Source: Marsupella aquatica (taxonomy: Eukaryota; Marchantiophyta). From it: 64,000 nt of DNA. The DNA lies in contig OZ316894.1 in NCBI GenBank assembly GCA_973895155.1, forward strand, positions 7,440,001 to 7,504,000, read 5' to 3'. The translations under genes were made by a program, and so were the position numbers. Positions 32,201 through 41,732 of the stretch are shown here, piece after piece. Below the pieces are notes generated by a model. That model saw only the letters and a list, made by a program, of their open reading frames with translations. It was not told where the DNA came from and ran no database searches. Every line of letters begins with the position of its first letter. The first letter of the stretch is position 1.

Positions 32201-35200
32201 AAAGCAAGTCTCATGGGATCCGTCCATTCCACAATTGGAGGAAGTAAACCCCATCCCGAGACCAATCCCGGTCCCACCCATGTACGGAGGGGTTCGGTTA
32301 GCTGAGCTTGACGCGAGCCTGGACCCGAGTCTGCGAAACCAGGTTGAAGTCATCAGGAAGGAGCACTACCGGAAGTACACTATTGGGATGGACAAATCTT
32401 TTAACCTGGGCCACGCTTTGACGGGGAAGGCTGAAAAAGCCATCCAAGCTTTGCTCAAGGAATATGAAGATGTGTTTGCATGGAGTCATCATGATTTAAC
32501 AGGCGTCTCCCCCGAGTTGGGAGAACACACAATCGATCTGAACCTAGGAGCCCATGCGGTACGACAGCGACAACGTCGCATGAATCCGAGGTACTCCATC
32601 TTAGTGAAGGAGGAAATTGATCGTCTCCTCGCCGCCGATATCATTTACCCGGTAATGGCCAGCGGCTGGGTCTCTCCCATTGTCATTGTACCAAAGAAGG
32701 GAGGTACGGATGGAAAACCTAAGATTCGTATCTGTCAGGACTACTGTAAGCTGAATGACGCAACCCGAAAAGACCATTACCCATTACCATTCACGGATAT
32801 GGTTCTAGATATGGTGGCCCGAAATGAAATCTATACATTTCTTGACGGGTATTCAGGTTATAACCAAATCTGGATTCGTCTCGCGGATCAGCTCAAAACA
32901 ACTTTCACTACGGAGTGGGGAACGTTTGCATTTCGGAGGATGCCTTTTGGTCTGTGTAACGCCCCGGCTATGTTTCAGCGCCTTATGATGAATATCTTCC
33001 ACGATTTCCTACGGGAATTTTTGGAGATATTTATCGATGACTTTGCCATCTTCGGAACCGTTGCCATGCACCCCGAACACCTACAACGAACATTGCAACG
33101 ATGCCGAGATGTTAACCTCAAACTACATCCCGCCAAATGCTTCTTCGGGGTAGAGGAGGGGGTGTTACTCGGGCATCGTGTGTCCAAACGGGGCATTGAG
33201 GTGGACCAAGAGAAAGTTGCGGCCTGGATGGCGGTGGTGTTCCCCTTGGATCAAAAAGCAGTACGATCCTTCTTGGGCTGCGTAGGGTATTACCGCCGGT
33301 TCATTAAAGACTTTGCTAAAATTGCGTTGCCCTTAACTGAGATGATGAAGAAGGACGCAGCGGTCGAGGAGACACCCCGGAGACGGATTGCTTTTGAGGA
33401 ACTCCGTAAACGACTCACCACCGCGCCTATCATGGTCACCCCAGACTGGAATAAGGAGTTCCACGTGTATGTCAATGTGTCAGGGTTCTGTATCGGATCC
33501 GTACTTAGTCAGCTAGATGAGGATGGACGTGATCACCCCATCTATTTCGCTAGCCGTCAACTATTTGCAGCCGAAAAGAATTATTCCCCCACTGATCGAG
33601 AAGCTTTGGGAATAATCTACTCGTGTAAAAAGTTCCGACACTATCTGCTAGGCTACAAGGTCATTTTCCACACGGATCATGATAGCCTGAAGTACATGGT
33701 CAACAAAGCGGATGTGACAGGACGGATAGCCCGGTGGGTGCTACTTCTCCAGGAATTTAATTACGAAGTTCGGGTTCGGCCAGGAAGGGTACACCTCAAT
33801 GCCGATTTCTTTTCACGACTGGACGGCGTACCAGTCGATCAGCCAATTGATGATATTTTTCCGGATGAGGAGTTGTTCCACGTGGGGGAAGGGACACCAA
33901 CGTGGTACGGCTCAATAATCACCTTCCTTTTAACGGGCCGCATCCCTGACGGCATCAATCAGGAGGCCGCCGCTGTGTTTTTACGGAAAGCCGGGCCTTA
34001 TGTCATGATACAGGGTCACCTACATAAGGAAGGTATTAACGGAAAGTTACGACGCTGCTTAGAGTATAAGGAGACACTTATCGTGATACGGGCCCTGCAT
34101 AAAGAAGAAGCTGGAGGCCATTTCGCGGCAGTTACGACAGCCCGAAAGATTCTGGACTTGGGGTATTGGTGGCCTACGTTGCATCGGGATGTACAGCGCT
34201 TCATTAAGGGCTGTGACTTGTGTCAGCGAGCGGGGGCCCCGAGGCGGGCTCATCATCACCCGCTCACATCTGTGCTTCCATTGGCACCATTCAAAAAATG
34301 GGGAATTGATTATATCGGACCGTTCACTCCCGTTACCCGAAGGCGAAGGTGCAGGTACATCCTATTAGCTATTGATTACTCCACCAAATGGGTCGAAGCG
34401 CGGGCTACGGTAAAGGACGACGCCGCAACCAGTGCCAGATTCTTATACGAACAGATTTTCACCCGATTCGGACCGCCCTTAGAATTGGTAAGCGACCGTG
34501 GAACCCACTTCCTCAATGACACCGTAGCCCAGCTTACGGAGCGTTACCTAGTCAAGCACCGCAAGACTACCCCATATCATCCTAAAGCCAACGGGATGGC
34601 GGAGAGAGCAAATGGTATCATCGGGAAGATCCTCAACAAAACTGTAGCTGCGCACAAAACGGATTGGGATGATAAGTTGTACGCGGCGGTGTACTCGTAT
34701 AATCTAGCTTACAAAACTACTACGAGTCATAGCCCGTACTTTCTGGTGTTCGGCCAACATTTGTTGGTGCCCGTCGAATTTGAAGTGCACACTCCACGGG
34801 TCAGCATTCGGGATCGCTTACCTGAATCTGAAAGTCTGTCAGACCGAGCTTATCAGATTGAAGCCTTGGAAGAAGCACGGCTACTGGCAGCTCGACACAC
34901 CGTGAAGAAACAGGCAACTTCGAAGAAGCAGCACGACAAAGGACTACGAAGGGTCGACGTCGTGGCAGGCGATCTAGTCCTTCTGTACGATAGTAGGTAC
35001 ATGCAGTTTCCAGGGAAGCTGCATACCCAGTGGTTGGGGCCCTTCCTTGTCAATCAGATCTACCGAAACGGATCTTTGGAGCTTGCGACGTATGCCGGCG
35101 ATTTACTCCCCACGCGAATCAGCTACGATCGTGTAAAAAAGTACCACCATCAAGACGACGACGCCGATAGCGATGTTCGCGAGGACGCTTCACAATTAAG

Positions 35201-35243
35201 CAGGGAGCTATGTGACGCCGCCGGTACAGCGGTTAATGAGTGA
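29262..35243 (+). CDS. Ty3-type gag-pol polyprotein, 1993 aa
   Basis: This single frame makes the element's structural and replication proteins. A poly-Pro run from a CCA microsatellite sits near residue 60. The gag core lies about 85-260, then a Ser/Lys-rich stretch. Three CCHC knuckles follow (CSKCFQSGHVVQEC, CYNCEKPGHFAREC, CQVCKTEAHSMANC; about 389, 485, 513). The protease site reads VDGGAGVN (about 755). Reverse transcriptase has FIDDF at about 1257. RNase H runs about 1400-1530, with YVNVSG where the first catalytic Asp is normal. Integrase shows an HHCC finger and a D-D-E triad (GIDYIG, VSDRGTHF, ERANG). No chromodomain is visible at the end. The frame runs 33 bases into the 3' LTR. 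There is no frameshift between gag and pol. Confidence 0.95.
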   Translation: MPVTRSQAAYLRRLTSERESATITSSDSSGSEDSQSSRRMNIPPGSSGSGSTGPAAVPPPPPPPPPPPPPMAAAPPVARAAQAPPQISQRSRFHYRPFKGRHGDDPDEWLDEFEATAKANGEDAIKLTVLPGVMRGEARPWYNSLPPGTTWAQFQAALLQEFRAIGSEQRSLLKIGQLRMGKKESLRKFIQKFQKLAAKIRPRPGDALQLTWFLHGLPMNMQFWVRQNNPISMQAAIACAETYRESTYNSRRSQRARRRKGKYETFSDSDSESDNERKKKWKKKKKHRSTLSSSETESSSDSASSIGSSTSSSSGSDLESESRSKKKKRRVKKEGKIKPWARRTIPDPKAAEADKLNEITDRLKALSVHLVEKPVEKKKPSEIRAHAWCSKCFQSGHVVQECPRWKNRVHQVELDDVDNPGPESESTEYFFEDPPDSVYQISTVGPRNLAGRTAYPYPSNGRSFQVISNPSIPPKPGIWRSPVCYNCEKPGHFARECTEPRRQGDGRGTPLCQVCKTEAHSMANCPLVIAARTSAARPAQAGPVTSDAVVQMIAVEWQDDNTEWVNLVDVAEHPNPLDEAECYRVSTRAKRRKKQDTTPVQPAINIPPEKDDDYRRDDPKLFFPRIEELVKKQLEAYEAREYQKAIDKDIKAAETARRQEQEKQDKQEEAKQQPTKETKEDYDIKEDVKSCPVTATVGQLLQNNPQYRRQLRELLMGRRRRRLPRVGSADCNMICEDLGAPDISIKINNCTIKMVLVDGGAGVNIMTEETSVKLGYLTYQPTARAIRLANGARVLPLGTLTRVLTLVGGVEFYLNFLVMRPVRPSSYPVLLGRPWLYGGRVVTDWGKKELRFGEPTVRVSWAMDDYQGETPQGPEEYDSETSEEEELNMIELISSLSEEDVFGVEATRETHLLNYPRAAIESTPSTSTVGDEETHEQLVETEDTAPAKQGAEATPSISEPCNHEPAQQPPEAENSRPRHKKQVSWDPSIPQLEEVNPIPRPIPVPPMYGGVRLAELDASLDPSLRNQVEVIRKEHYRKYTIGMDKSFNLGHALTGKAEKAIQALLKEYEDVFAWSHHDLTGVSPELGEHTIDLNLGAHAVRQRQRRMNPRYSILVKEEIDRLLAADIIYPVMASGWVSPIVIVPKKGGTDGKPKIRICQDYCKLNDATRKDHYPLPFTDMVLDMVARNEIYTFLDGYSGYNQIWIRLADQLKTTFTTEWGTFAFRRMPFGLCNAPAMFQRLMMNIFHDFLREFLEIFIDDFAIFGTVAMHPEHLQRTLQRCRDVNLKLHPAKCFFGVEEGVLLGHRVSKRGIEVDQEKVAAWMAVVFPLDQKAVRSFLGCVGYYRRFIKDFAKIALPLTEMMKKDAAVEETPRRRIAFEELRKRLTTAPIMVTPDWNKEFHVYVNVSGFCIGSVLSQLDEDGRDHPIYFASRQLFAAEKNYSPTDREALGIIYSCKKFRHYLLGYKVIFHTDHDSLKYMVNKADVTGRIARWVLLLQEFNYEVRVRPGRVHLNADFFSRLDGVPVDQPIDDIFPDEELFHVGEGTPTWYGSIITFLLTGRIPDGINQEAAAVFLRKAGPYVMIQGHLHKEGINGKLRRCLEYKETLIVIRALHKEEAGGHFAAVTTARKILDLGYWWPTLHRDVQRFIKGCDLCQRAGAPRRAHHHPLTSVLPLAPFKKWGIDYIGPFTPVTRRRRCRYILLAIDYSTKWVEARATVKDDAATSARFLYEQIFTRFGPPLELVSDRGTHFLNDTVAQLTERYLVKHRKTTPYHPKANGMAERANGIIGKILNKTVAAHKTDWDDKLYAAVYSYNLAYKTTTSHSPYFLVFGQHLLVPVEFEVHTPRVSIRDRLPESESLSDRAYQIEALEEARLLAARHTVKKQATSKKQHDKGLRRVDVVAGDLVLLYDSRYMQFPGKLHTQWLGPFLVNQIYRNGSLELATYAGDLLPTRISYDRVKKYHHQDDDADSDVREDASQLSRELCDAAGTAVNE

Positions 35244-36008
35244 TTCAGTCTAACTGCGCTCGGCACGCGCATTAGGTGGGTCTTAGGCCGCTATTATTAG
35301 CATAACGACAGTATTTAGGTAATCATTAGGGGTAGGACATCATTAGGCAATAAGGGGGGGTTTTTAGTTTCAGAGTCGGACATCTGCGGGACATGCGGGG
35401 AGTCCCGACCTCTAGGAATGACAGAGTACCAAGGGGAGGGGGTAGGACTAAGCTCGCCGGGCGAGTGCGGAGCCGGGCTCCGTTGTAGTGTGCACCCTTG
35501 GCCTTGAACCTGTGCATTCCAGGGCTGTCGTGTCAACTAAGTGTACGCATATGTTCCCTTTGTAGTAAAATCCTTTCCCATCATTTTTCCTTCGTGTAAA
35601 TCGAGATTGTATGCATGTGTGCGCATATATGTGTGGGTTTCTCGTATATGGGTGGCAGCGCCGGGCCGAACGCACTACCCGAGACGTGCACAGGGTGCAG
35701 CCTGCGGGTAAGTGGTTGCAAGCACGGGTTGAGGACCTATATCATCGAATCCGGATCGAAGGCGGACAGCACGAAGGCTTAGAAGCCCTTAAGCCGGGGT
35801 CGATCCTGCTATCGACTAAGGTACGTTCCGGCGGCGGAACACAAACCATACCTAGGAGGTGTCGTATTTAGCAGTATGCACACTTAGCGCTAGTTTACGA
35901 GAATAAGGTGCATTACGTGCTTCCCTTCCTGCCCGAACCCTCAGATTTATGAGGGATGTGCCCGTCTAAGCTGAAGTCTGAGTTAAGGCCGAAGCCTACG
36001 ACGTGACA
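35211..36008 (+). repeat. Ty3 3' LTR
   Basis: Direct repeat of 28341-29139 with one base fewer. A short purine stretch (AAGCAGGGAGC) just before it is a candidate polypurine tract. The gag-pol stop codon (35241-35243) lies inside it. Confidence 0.95.
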
Positions 36009-36268
36009 AATCCACATTTCAAGTAGTTACAAACCTGCTCCAATGATCTGCAAACCTCCCTCCCAGATGAAGTCAACTACACAGTGCAGCCTGGACACCC
36101 ACCAACCAAGACATACATAAATACAATGCCAGCTTGCAAAACTTTGCCACATAATGGGAATGAAAATTATTCTCATATATCATGGATGGTACAATTGCAG
36201 CCTTGCAAACAAAGGCCTAGTCATCCCGCTAGTCATATATGAACAACGCATCCATGTACTATCAAGGA

Positions 36269-36667
36269 CTACAATGTCAAGCATCCATGGGCTGTAACCT
36301 TAGCTTGATTTGGAATACTATCTGGGGCTACAATATCAAGCTCAGTTATATGTGGAATAGTATCTGGGACTACAATGTCAAGCGTGTCCGGGATGACAAT
36401 CTTGCGTAAAAGACACTCATTTTGAGGCCAAATGGTTGGCCTTATACAAGAGCACCTCCAGCGACGTGTGACAACTTTGCCATGCTTTCCCATGTATGTC
36501 CTAGTAACAAGTCTTCCACGCATTTTCAAGTAGAAGCAATGGAACCATTCAAAATTGCCATCACCAACCCTGCACTTCACACAAGATTCACACCAGCAGC
36601 ATTCATCTGGATGCTGCAGAAGGAGCTTCTCATAATTTGCTTCTAATGTAATGCCCAATTTAGCCAT
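36269..36667 (-). CDS. Cys-rich hypothetical protein or exon
   Basis: I do not recognise a family. From ATG 36667 the frame gives 132 aa. It has a Cys cluster (CCWCESCVKC, then CFY and RWRCSC) suggesting metal binding, followed by a degenerate internal repeat of IVVPDT/ELDIVAPDS type. It lies on the same strand as the PHD gene and transposon gene on the other side of the Ty3 insertion. It could be an upstream exon of one of them; the splice evidence is not decisive. Confidence 0.3.
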   Translation of the reverse strand: MAKLGITLEANYEKLLLQHPDECCWCESCVKCRVGDGNFEWFHCFYLKMRGRLVTRTYMGKHGKVVTRRWRCSCIRPTIWPQNECLLRKIVIPDTLDIVVPDTIPHITELDIVAPDSIPNQAKVTAHGCLTL

Positions 36668-37260
36668 GGCACTATTTTTTTTACTCGGTGAATGGCCAGG
36701 TGGTCAGACGTGCAATGACAGGCAACTTACAATTCACGGGGTACAGTATGCGCTCTAGCAGATTGCTTCACTGCAAGTGCTGGTGCTCACAGCTGCAAGC
36801 GCTGATGACAACCTCTACAATTGCTTTTGCAACCTGTGAACAAAATTAAAACCACCATTTCAATAAGTTTCAAATGCTGCAAGCGCTGAAGACAACCAAT
36901 TGGCCATGCTTGTTACGACAGCAATAAACAAATAATTGGGCTCAACAAACTTGAATAGCTAACCTGAATAGGATCAAGTTCAGAATCCGGAATGGTAATG
37001 CCCTTGCCCAGAAGCTTGAGAAACAAAAGAGAAAACAAGCAAACGAGCCTCATCTGTTACCGACCACATCTTGACCAGGCCCGCCACTCAGTATGGTTGG
37101 AGGCTGTGGTCCCCCTTGAGTAAACACTTACATACATCTTCTCTTCTGGACAACTTAAAGAAAATTGCAGGAACCAGCCAACGGGTCAATGTATGGATGA
37201 CGTCAAGACAAATGACGACAGTACTCAGTATTCGGCTGCGAAGTCAAAAATGGATCTCAG
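36668..37260. other. Intergenic, nothing recognised
   Basis: Short frames only. The plus strand leads into the MYB/CCD chimera without an identifiable promoter. Confidence 0.4.
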
Positions 37261-37263
37261 TAG

Positions 37264-38152
37264 TGGCTCCAAACCATAGCTGCAAGGGCATGGCGAGCTC
37301 TAGAGGACAAAAAACTGAAAGAGCTTATTGCCATTCACGGAGCTCAGAACTGGAATTTTACTTCTGATAAGCTAAACGGGCAGATCAGGTGCCACATCAT
37401 CTATGACCGCTACCAGATAAGGTGTGCCATGCGTGGCCTGTCTAGACCAACACTGGTGCATGACTTGGTGATTACCCGTGACTATGTCGTCTTCATGGAC
37501 TGTCCGCTGCGTCTCGATCCAAAGCGGATGGTCATGAAGGATCAATTTGCAATCGCTCACAGCACAAGCACACCTTTCCGTTTAGGTCTGCTGCCAAAAT
37601 ATGCCTAGGATGAAACGGAGATGTGCTGGTCCAACTTTCCTTTAGCCATCAATTTCCACGTCGCAAACGGATGGCAGGAAGGAGATGAAATCGTTTTAGT
37701 TACATGCCGAATGCCAACAACGGATCTGCTTCGGATCACTGACGTTTGCCCGCGATTGCACGAGTATCGGATCAACTGGAAGACTGGAGAGACTACGGAC
37801 AGAAGGCTGGGGGAGTTCGATACTGAATATCCCGCGATTAACAAGAACTATATTGGCAAGAAGACCCGATACATCTACACAGCTACTCGTTCAGCTGGAG
37901 TCGACAGCCAATCTAGCAGATATGGAATCATTAAATTTGATTTGAGTAACGGACCTGAGTTGGGTAAAGAAACACTGCAGGTCGGAGGGAATGTGGGAGG
38001 TGTCTTCTGGCATGGGCTTCAAACAATAGCAAGCAAGCACGAGCATGAAACAATAGCAAGCAACCAAGCACGATCGTCAAAGCAAGAAGCGCCCACCTCC
38101 CGGTTGAGCAACGTACATAGCAATGTTGGCAGCAGCCCTGGCACTCCTGTTT
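37264..38152 (+). pseudogene. Chimeric R2R3-MYB / carotenoid cleavage dioxygenase fragment
   Basis: In one reading frame, 37264-37420 encodes a MYB repeat piece. It has W, then 19 residues, then GAQNWN (RAWRALEDKKLKELIAIHG), as in R2R3-MYB DNA-binding domains. The same frame then becomes a carotenoid cleavage dioxygenase. LSRPTLVHDLVIT and NFHVANGWQEGDEIVL each contain a His at an iron-ligand position, followed by GIIKFDL and LQVGGNVGGVFWHG. The only in-frame stop is TAG at 37606-37608 within the CCD part. After about 38010 the frame runs into repetitive sequence. CCDs are normally about 550-600 aa; here about 190 aa remain, lacking the N-terminal blades and the last His. It looks like captured gene fragments, not a working gene. 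Confidence 0.62.
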
Positions 38153-39070
38153 GAGCAAGCATTGAGAGAGAGCAGCAACGCAACACTCTTGCTCCTGTTT
38201 CAGCAAGCTAGCATGCAGCTCCCATTTCAGCAAGGTAGCAGCTCCGTTTCAGCAAGCAGCAATGCCACACTCCCGACACCCACCTCCTGTTTGAGCAGCT
38301 GCAACAGCCACACTCCCGCCCGCACTCCCTTTTTGAGCAACAACACAGCAATCACATAAACTTTCCTATCATTTCAGCAAGAAGGAACGTAGCACACTCC
38401 CTCAACCACAGACAGTAGCGCACCTATACACTCCAACCTTGTAGCGCAGCCAACACTCTCGCCCGATCATTCACTCCAAGCAGCAGCGCAGCCGAGAGTG
38501 CAACACTCTCACTTGATCCTTCACTCCCGGGTTCACTCCAAGTAGCAGCGCAGCCGAGAAGTCTTGCTCTCCCCTTCACTCTAAGCAGCAGCGCAGTTGA
38601 GAACTCTCGCTCTCCCCTTCACTCTAAGCAGCAACGCAGCCGAGAACGACCTTGATCCTTCACTCCAAGTAGCAGCGAGTAGCCGAGAACACTTGGTTGA
38701 TCCTTCACGTCAAGCGGCAGCAGCACAGCCAAGAGCGCAACACTCTGGCTCTCCCCTTCACTCCAAGGCGTAGCCGATAACTCTTCAAAATCCTTCACTT
38801 CAAGCAGCAGCGACAGTAGCGCAGCCAAGAGTGCAACACTCGTTCTCGATCTCCCCTTCACTCCAAGGCGCAGGTGACAACTCTCGCTCAATCCTTCGCG
38901 AGCAGCAGTGCAGCCTAGAAATGTTGGCACTTCATCCTTCACTCCAAGCAGCCGTAGCAGCAGCGCAAGCGAGAGTGTTGTGCTCTCGCTTGATCCTTCT
39001 TCACTCACATCCAAGGTCACAACACTGACTCTCTCTCGATCCTTCTTTGCTCCAAGCAGTAGCACACTCG
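38010..39070 (+). repeat. Degenerate minisatellite field (AGCAGCGCAGCCGAGA type)
   Basis: From 38460 the phrase CTTCACTCCAAGCAGCAGCGCAG, or variants of it, recurs at irregular 40-70-bp intervals. It is linked by AACTCTCGCTCTCC and TTGATCCTTCACTCC. The first part (38010-38380) is built from GAGCAAGC/TTTCAGCAAGC repeats. Long frames on either strand here are products of the repeat. Confidence 0.65.
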
Positions 39071-39559
39071 TTTAGACCCCCGTTTACACCATTTGCTGCA
39101 AGGTACAAACAAAAGAGTCTCTCATCCCAAACAACAGGTGGGGCCAAAGGGATAGTGAAGGGAAACCAGACGGGAGGAGACTGACAAGGGCCAATTGAGG
39201 GAAACGAGACATGTTAACGGAACAATTCAAACTTAATCCCGGTCAAACCCTAAACATGAGTCCCCAAAAAACCAGACCCACTTAAATCATTCTCAAATTC
39301 TTGCCATGTTAAACGTGACTTAGGAAAATATATTGGGAATGTTATGTGTGCCATGTGTACCAATGATATAGTGACACATGTAATTTACATAGTCCGATTC
39401 AAGGACCCCCTAACTTCCTTGTATGCCTTCCATCTACATAGTCAAAAATATTAATATCCCTATTGTTCTTACAAGTTGTCCAACATATAAAGTCGACCCT
39501 ATTGTTCTTACACAAATCTTCTTAAGTCTTCCGAGAAACCCAATTAACGGACCCTATAC
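39071..39559. other. Intergenic, nothing recognised
   Basis: No gene or repeat of note was seen between the minisatellite and the LINE ORF1 remnant. Confidence 0.4.
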
Positions 39560-41732
39560 TTAGTCGCACGTGATATGAGATTTTTGCGAAGTGAGACCCC
39601 CGAGGTAGGCGTCAGGTTCCACACTCTCGGCAGGTGAATCAGAGTGTGCCACCTGAGCCACGATAACAGCATCCACACCTCCAGGGGCAAAGCTCAGTGC
39701 CTCCGCATCGAGCTGGTTAGGCAACAGCTGAGCAGGTACAGGAATCAAAGTCTCCTCAGGGCTCGGGCTGCTCACTCGCTCCGGTGAGGCCAGTCCGATC
39801 ACCGATTCTCCCAGATTTTCAGCCGCCTTGCCACCTTGCAGCTGGACGTGGATACGATCAGCGCTGTCTCCTAGTTGTTCTTTTAAATTCTCCTTGGCAT
39901 CAATACCTGAAACCACCATTGCATCTTTGGTCATTACAGTCGGGATCCCCCGGTTCAAGCTCTCAAATTAGCGGCATGTTGTGCTCTCAACACTTCCTCC
40001 GGATCACCCTCTGCTTCGTCATCCTTTTCCTCCGGTGGATCCACTCCCTCCTGCCCTTCCCGAGCAACTGAACGGGGAGGATCCAATCCCTCCTGACAAT
40101 CCCTCACAAGGTGACCTTTCTTGTTACATTTAAAGCAATGATAAGGTATATTTTTTAAGAGAATCGGCTGCCAGATATGAATACTCTCCGTAATGCACAC
40201 CTTTGCACTGCAAGGTACTTCTCTCTCAGTATCCCACAAAATACAGGCCCTGTCATGGGGGAAGGAGCTATATTCATCCCCTTGGATATAATGAAGCACC
40301 TTCCCAAGAGACTCAGCAATTTTAACTCGACACCCTTCGAGCACCAGACCCCTGAAAGGGAGCTCAATCCACATCGGCAATTTAGTATACCTTTCAGAGA
40401 AAATATCGAATGAGGGGTCCCAAGGGAAGGTAAATACAAACTTGCGATCCAGAAACCATGGAGCCGATGTGAGTGCCCAATCTCTGTGATCCGCATTCTC
40501 AAATACTACAAAATAGTAGTTTTTCCCAACAAATTTTACTTGTACTACCGGCCAGTTCCTCTCCTTGACCATATACGTAGCCACCCAGTCACAAAATGTG
40601 GGAAGCATTGGGGCACGATCTGTAAAGAAACACATCAATCCGCAGTTATAAAGTTGTTTGACATTGCTCGCAGCCTCCTCTAGACTCCATTGCACTTGTG
40701 TATACAGTTTGGTGCTCCACTCCCCCTTCGAATTATCAGCAATTTCCCTGAGAATGCTAATACATTCCGCAGAGACAGCCTCCGGCTCGCTGTCCTCCTC
40801 CCGGGTATGCAACTCCCCTTTTTATAAGGCAAGTTTTTAATTCCTTATAATGGCCTTATATCCAATTGACCATCTTAGATTTCATTTTAGTCTACTAAAG
40901 TCTTGTACCTCTGAACTCAAGGAATCCAAAAATGTAACTTAAAAAAAAAACCAAACATGTTTTGATGTACAAAAAGTTGATCAAAACCAAATTATATGGG
41001 TTTTTTTTAATACAGGGGTCTACAACCAAACTAGCCAGCTTTTTAGGATTTTTATTAAAATTTTAAAAATCTTTTAATAAAAATTACAACATGTATAGGA
41101 ATATTTTTTAATTTCATATGGAAAATGAAGGAAACCAAACCTTTTATATCACTTGAAAATTTTTAAAAGTGGGAAACCCAGGTTTTTTCAAATTTTAATT
41201 ATTTTGTATAGCCAACTTTTTAGTCCATATAAAAATGTAGACCCCTGTCTATTATATAAGAGTTGCGTACCCGGGGTCCTCCTGAGCTGCCCTTAGCGTT
41301 CCCATTGCTCCCCCATGAGGAACACCACTCTGAGTTCTCAATTCCCCTGTCCCTCTTTCTAGACCCACCACCGGGGCCAGTTCAGCCTGTCGCGCAACAT
41401 TCCCCTGTGCCTGGCTTCTACCCGCACCTGAGCTGTATCTAGAATTCTGGTAATAATGGTGGTTCTCAATTGCAGGGGTTGAAGTCAAATCAAATGGGGG
41501 CTGCATTACTTGTGGCTGATGGCGAAATGTGGATGCCCCAGGGCCACGGCCACCACCCCGAAAAGGGGAGCTACGAGAGTCTTGTCGACTGAAATTCTCC
41601 TGTCCAAGCAGTCCAGCCGAAGATGGGGATTGCCCCTTATTCCCAAGAGATCCACGGGATCCAATTGCTTCATCCCTACTGCCCCACTCCGTCTCTCGAT
41701 TCCATCCAGTTCCTGCCATTTGGTATCCTTAG
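39560..41732 (-). pseudogene. LINE ORF1 (DUF4283 / CCHC, gag-like), split
   Basis: ORF1 of plant LINEs binds the element RNA. The N-terminal part (41732-41252) is Gly/Ser/Arg-rich and low in complexity. The middle (40812-39955) has a DUF4283-type RNA-binding region (WPVVQVKFVGKNYYFVVFEN, LTSAPWFLDRKFVFTFPW) and one CCHC knuckle (CFKCNKKGHLVRDC). The C-terminal part (39958-39560) is in a shifted frame. A 400-bp AT-rich insert separates the N-terminal and middle parts. No ORF2 follows on the low-coordinate side, so this copy lacks its 3' portion, which is unusual for a LINE and implies later deletion. Confidence 0.75.
40813..41262. mobile_element. AT-rich foldback insert inside LINE ORF1
   Basis: CCCGGGTATGCAACTC at its left edge is mirrored by GAGTTGCGTACCCGGGG at its right edge. 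A second inner pair is ACAGGGGTCTACA (about 41013) and TGTAGACCCCTG (about 41239). The core is very AT-rich and non-coding. It interrupts an otherwise continuous ORF1, so it is a later, MITE-like insertion; a target duplication was not settled. Confidence 0.5.

Larger units (their letters stand above)
28336..36013 (+). mobile_element. Full-length Ty3-type LTR retrotransposon with AATCC target duplication
   Basis: LTRs of 799 bp (28341-29139) and 798 bp (35211-36008) start TGTGACG and end GTGACA. AATCC flanks both sides (28336-28340, 36009-36013). I count eight substitutions, all transitions, and one single-base indel between the LTRs, about 99% identity, so the insertion is recent. The interior encodes one gag-pol frame. 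It landed in a region between a Cys-rich exon and the PHD gene, both on the minus strand. No envelope-like gene is present. Confidence 0.96.

Noticed and set aside
34940-35243. Chromodomain at the end of the Ty3 integrase
   Set aside because: The sequence after the integrase core ends in an acidic tail without the chromodomain pattern.
38619-39065. Minus-strand protein with LLLGVKD repeats
   Set aside because: It is produced by translating the minisatellite. No codon-level constraint or domain is visible.
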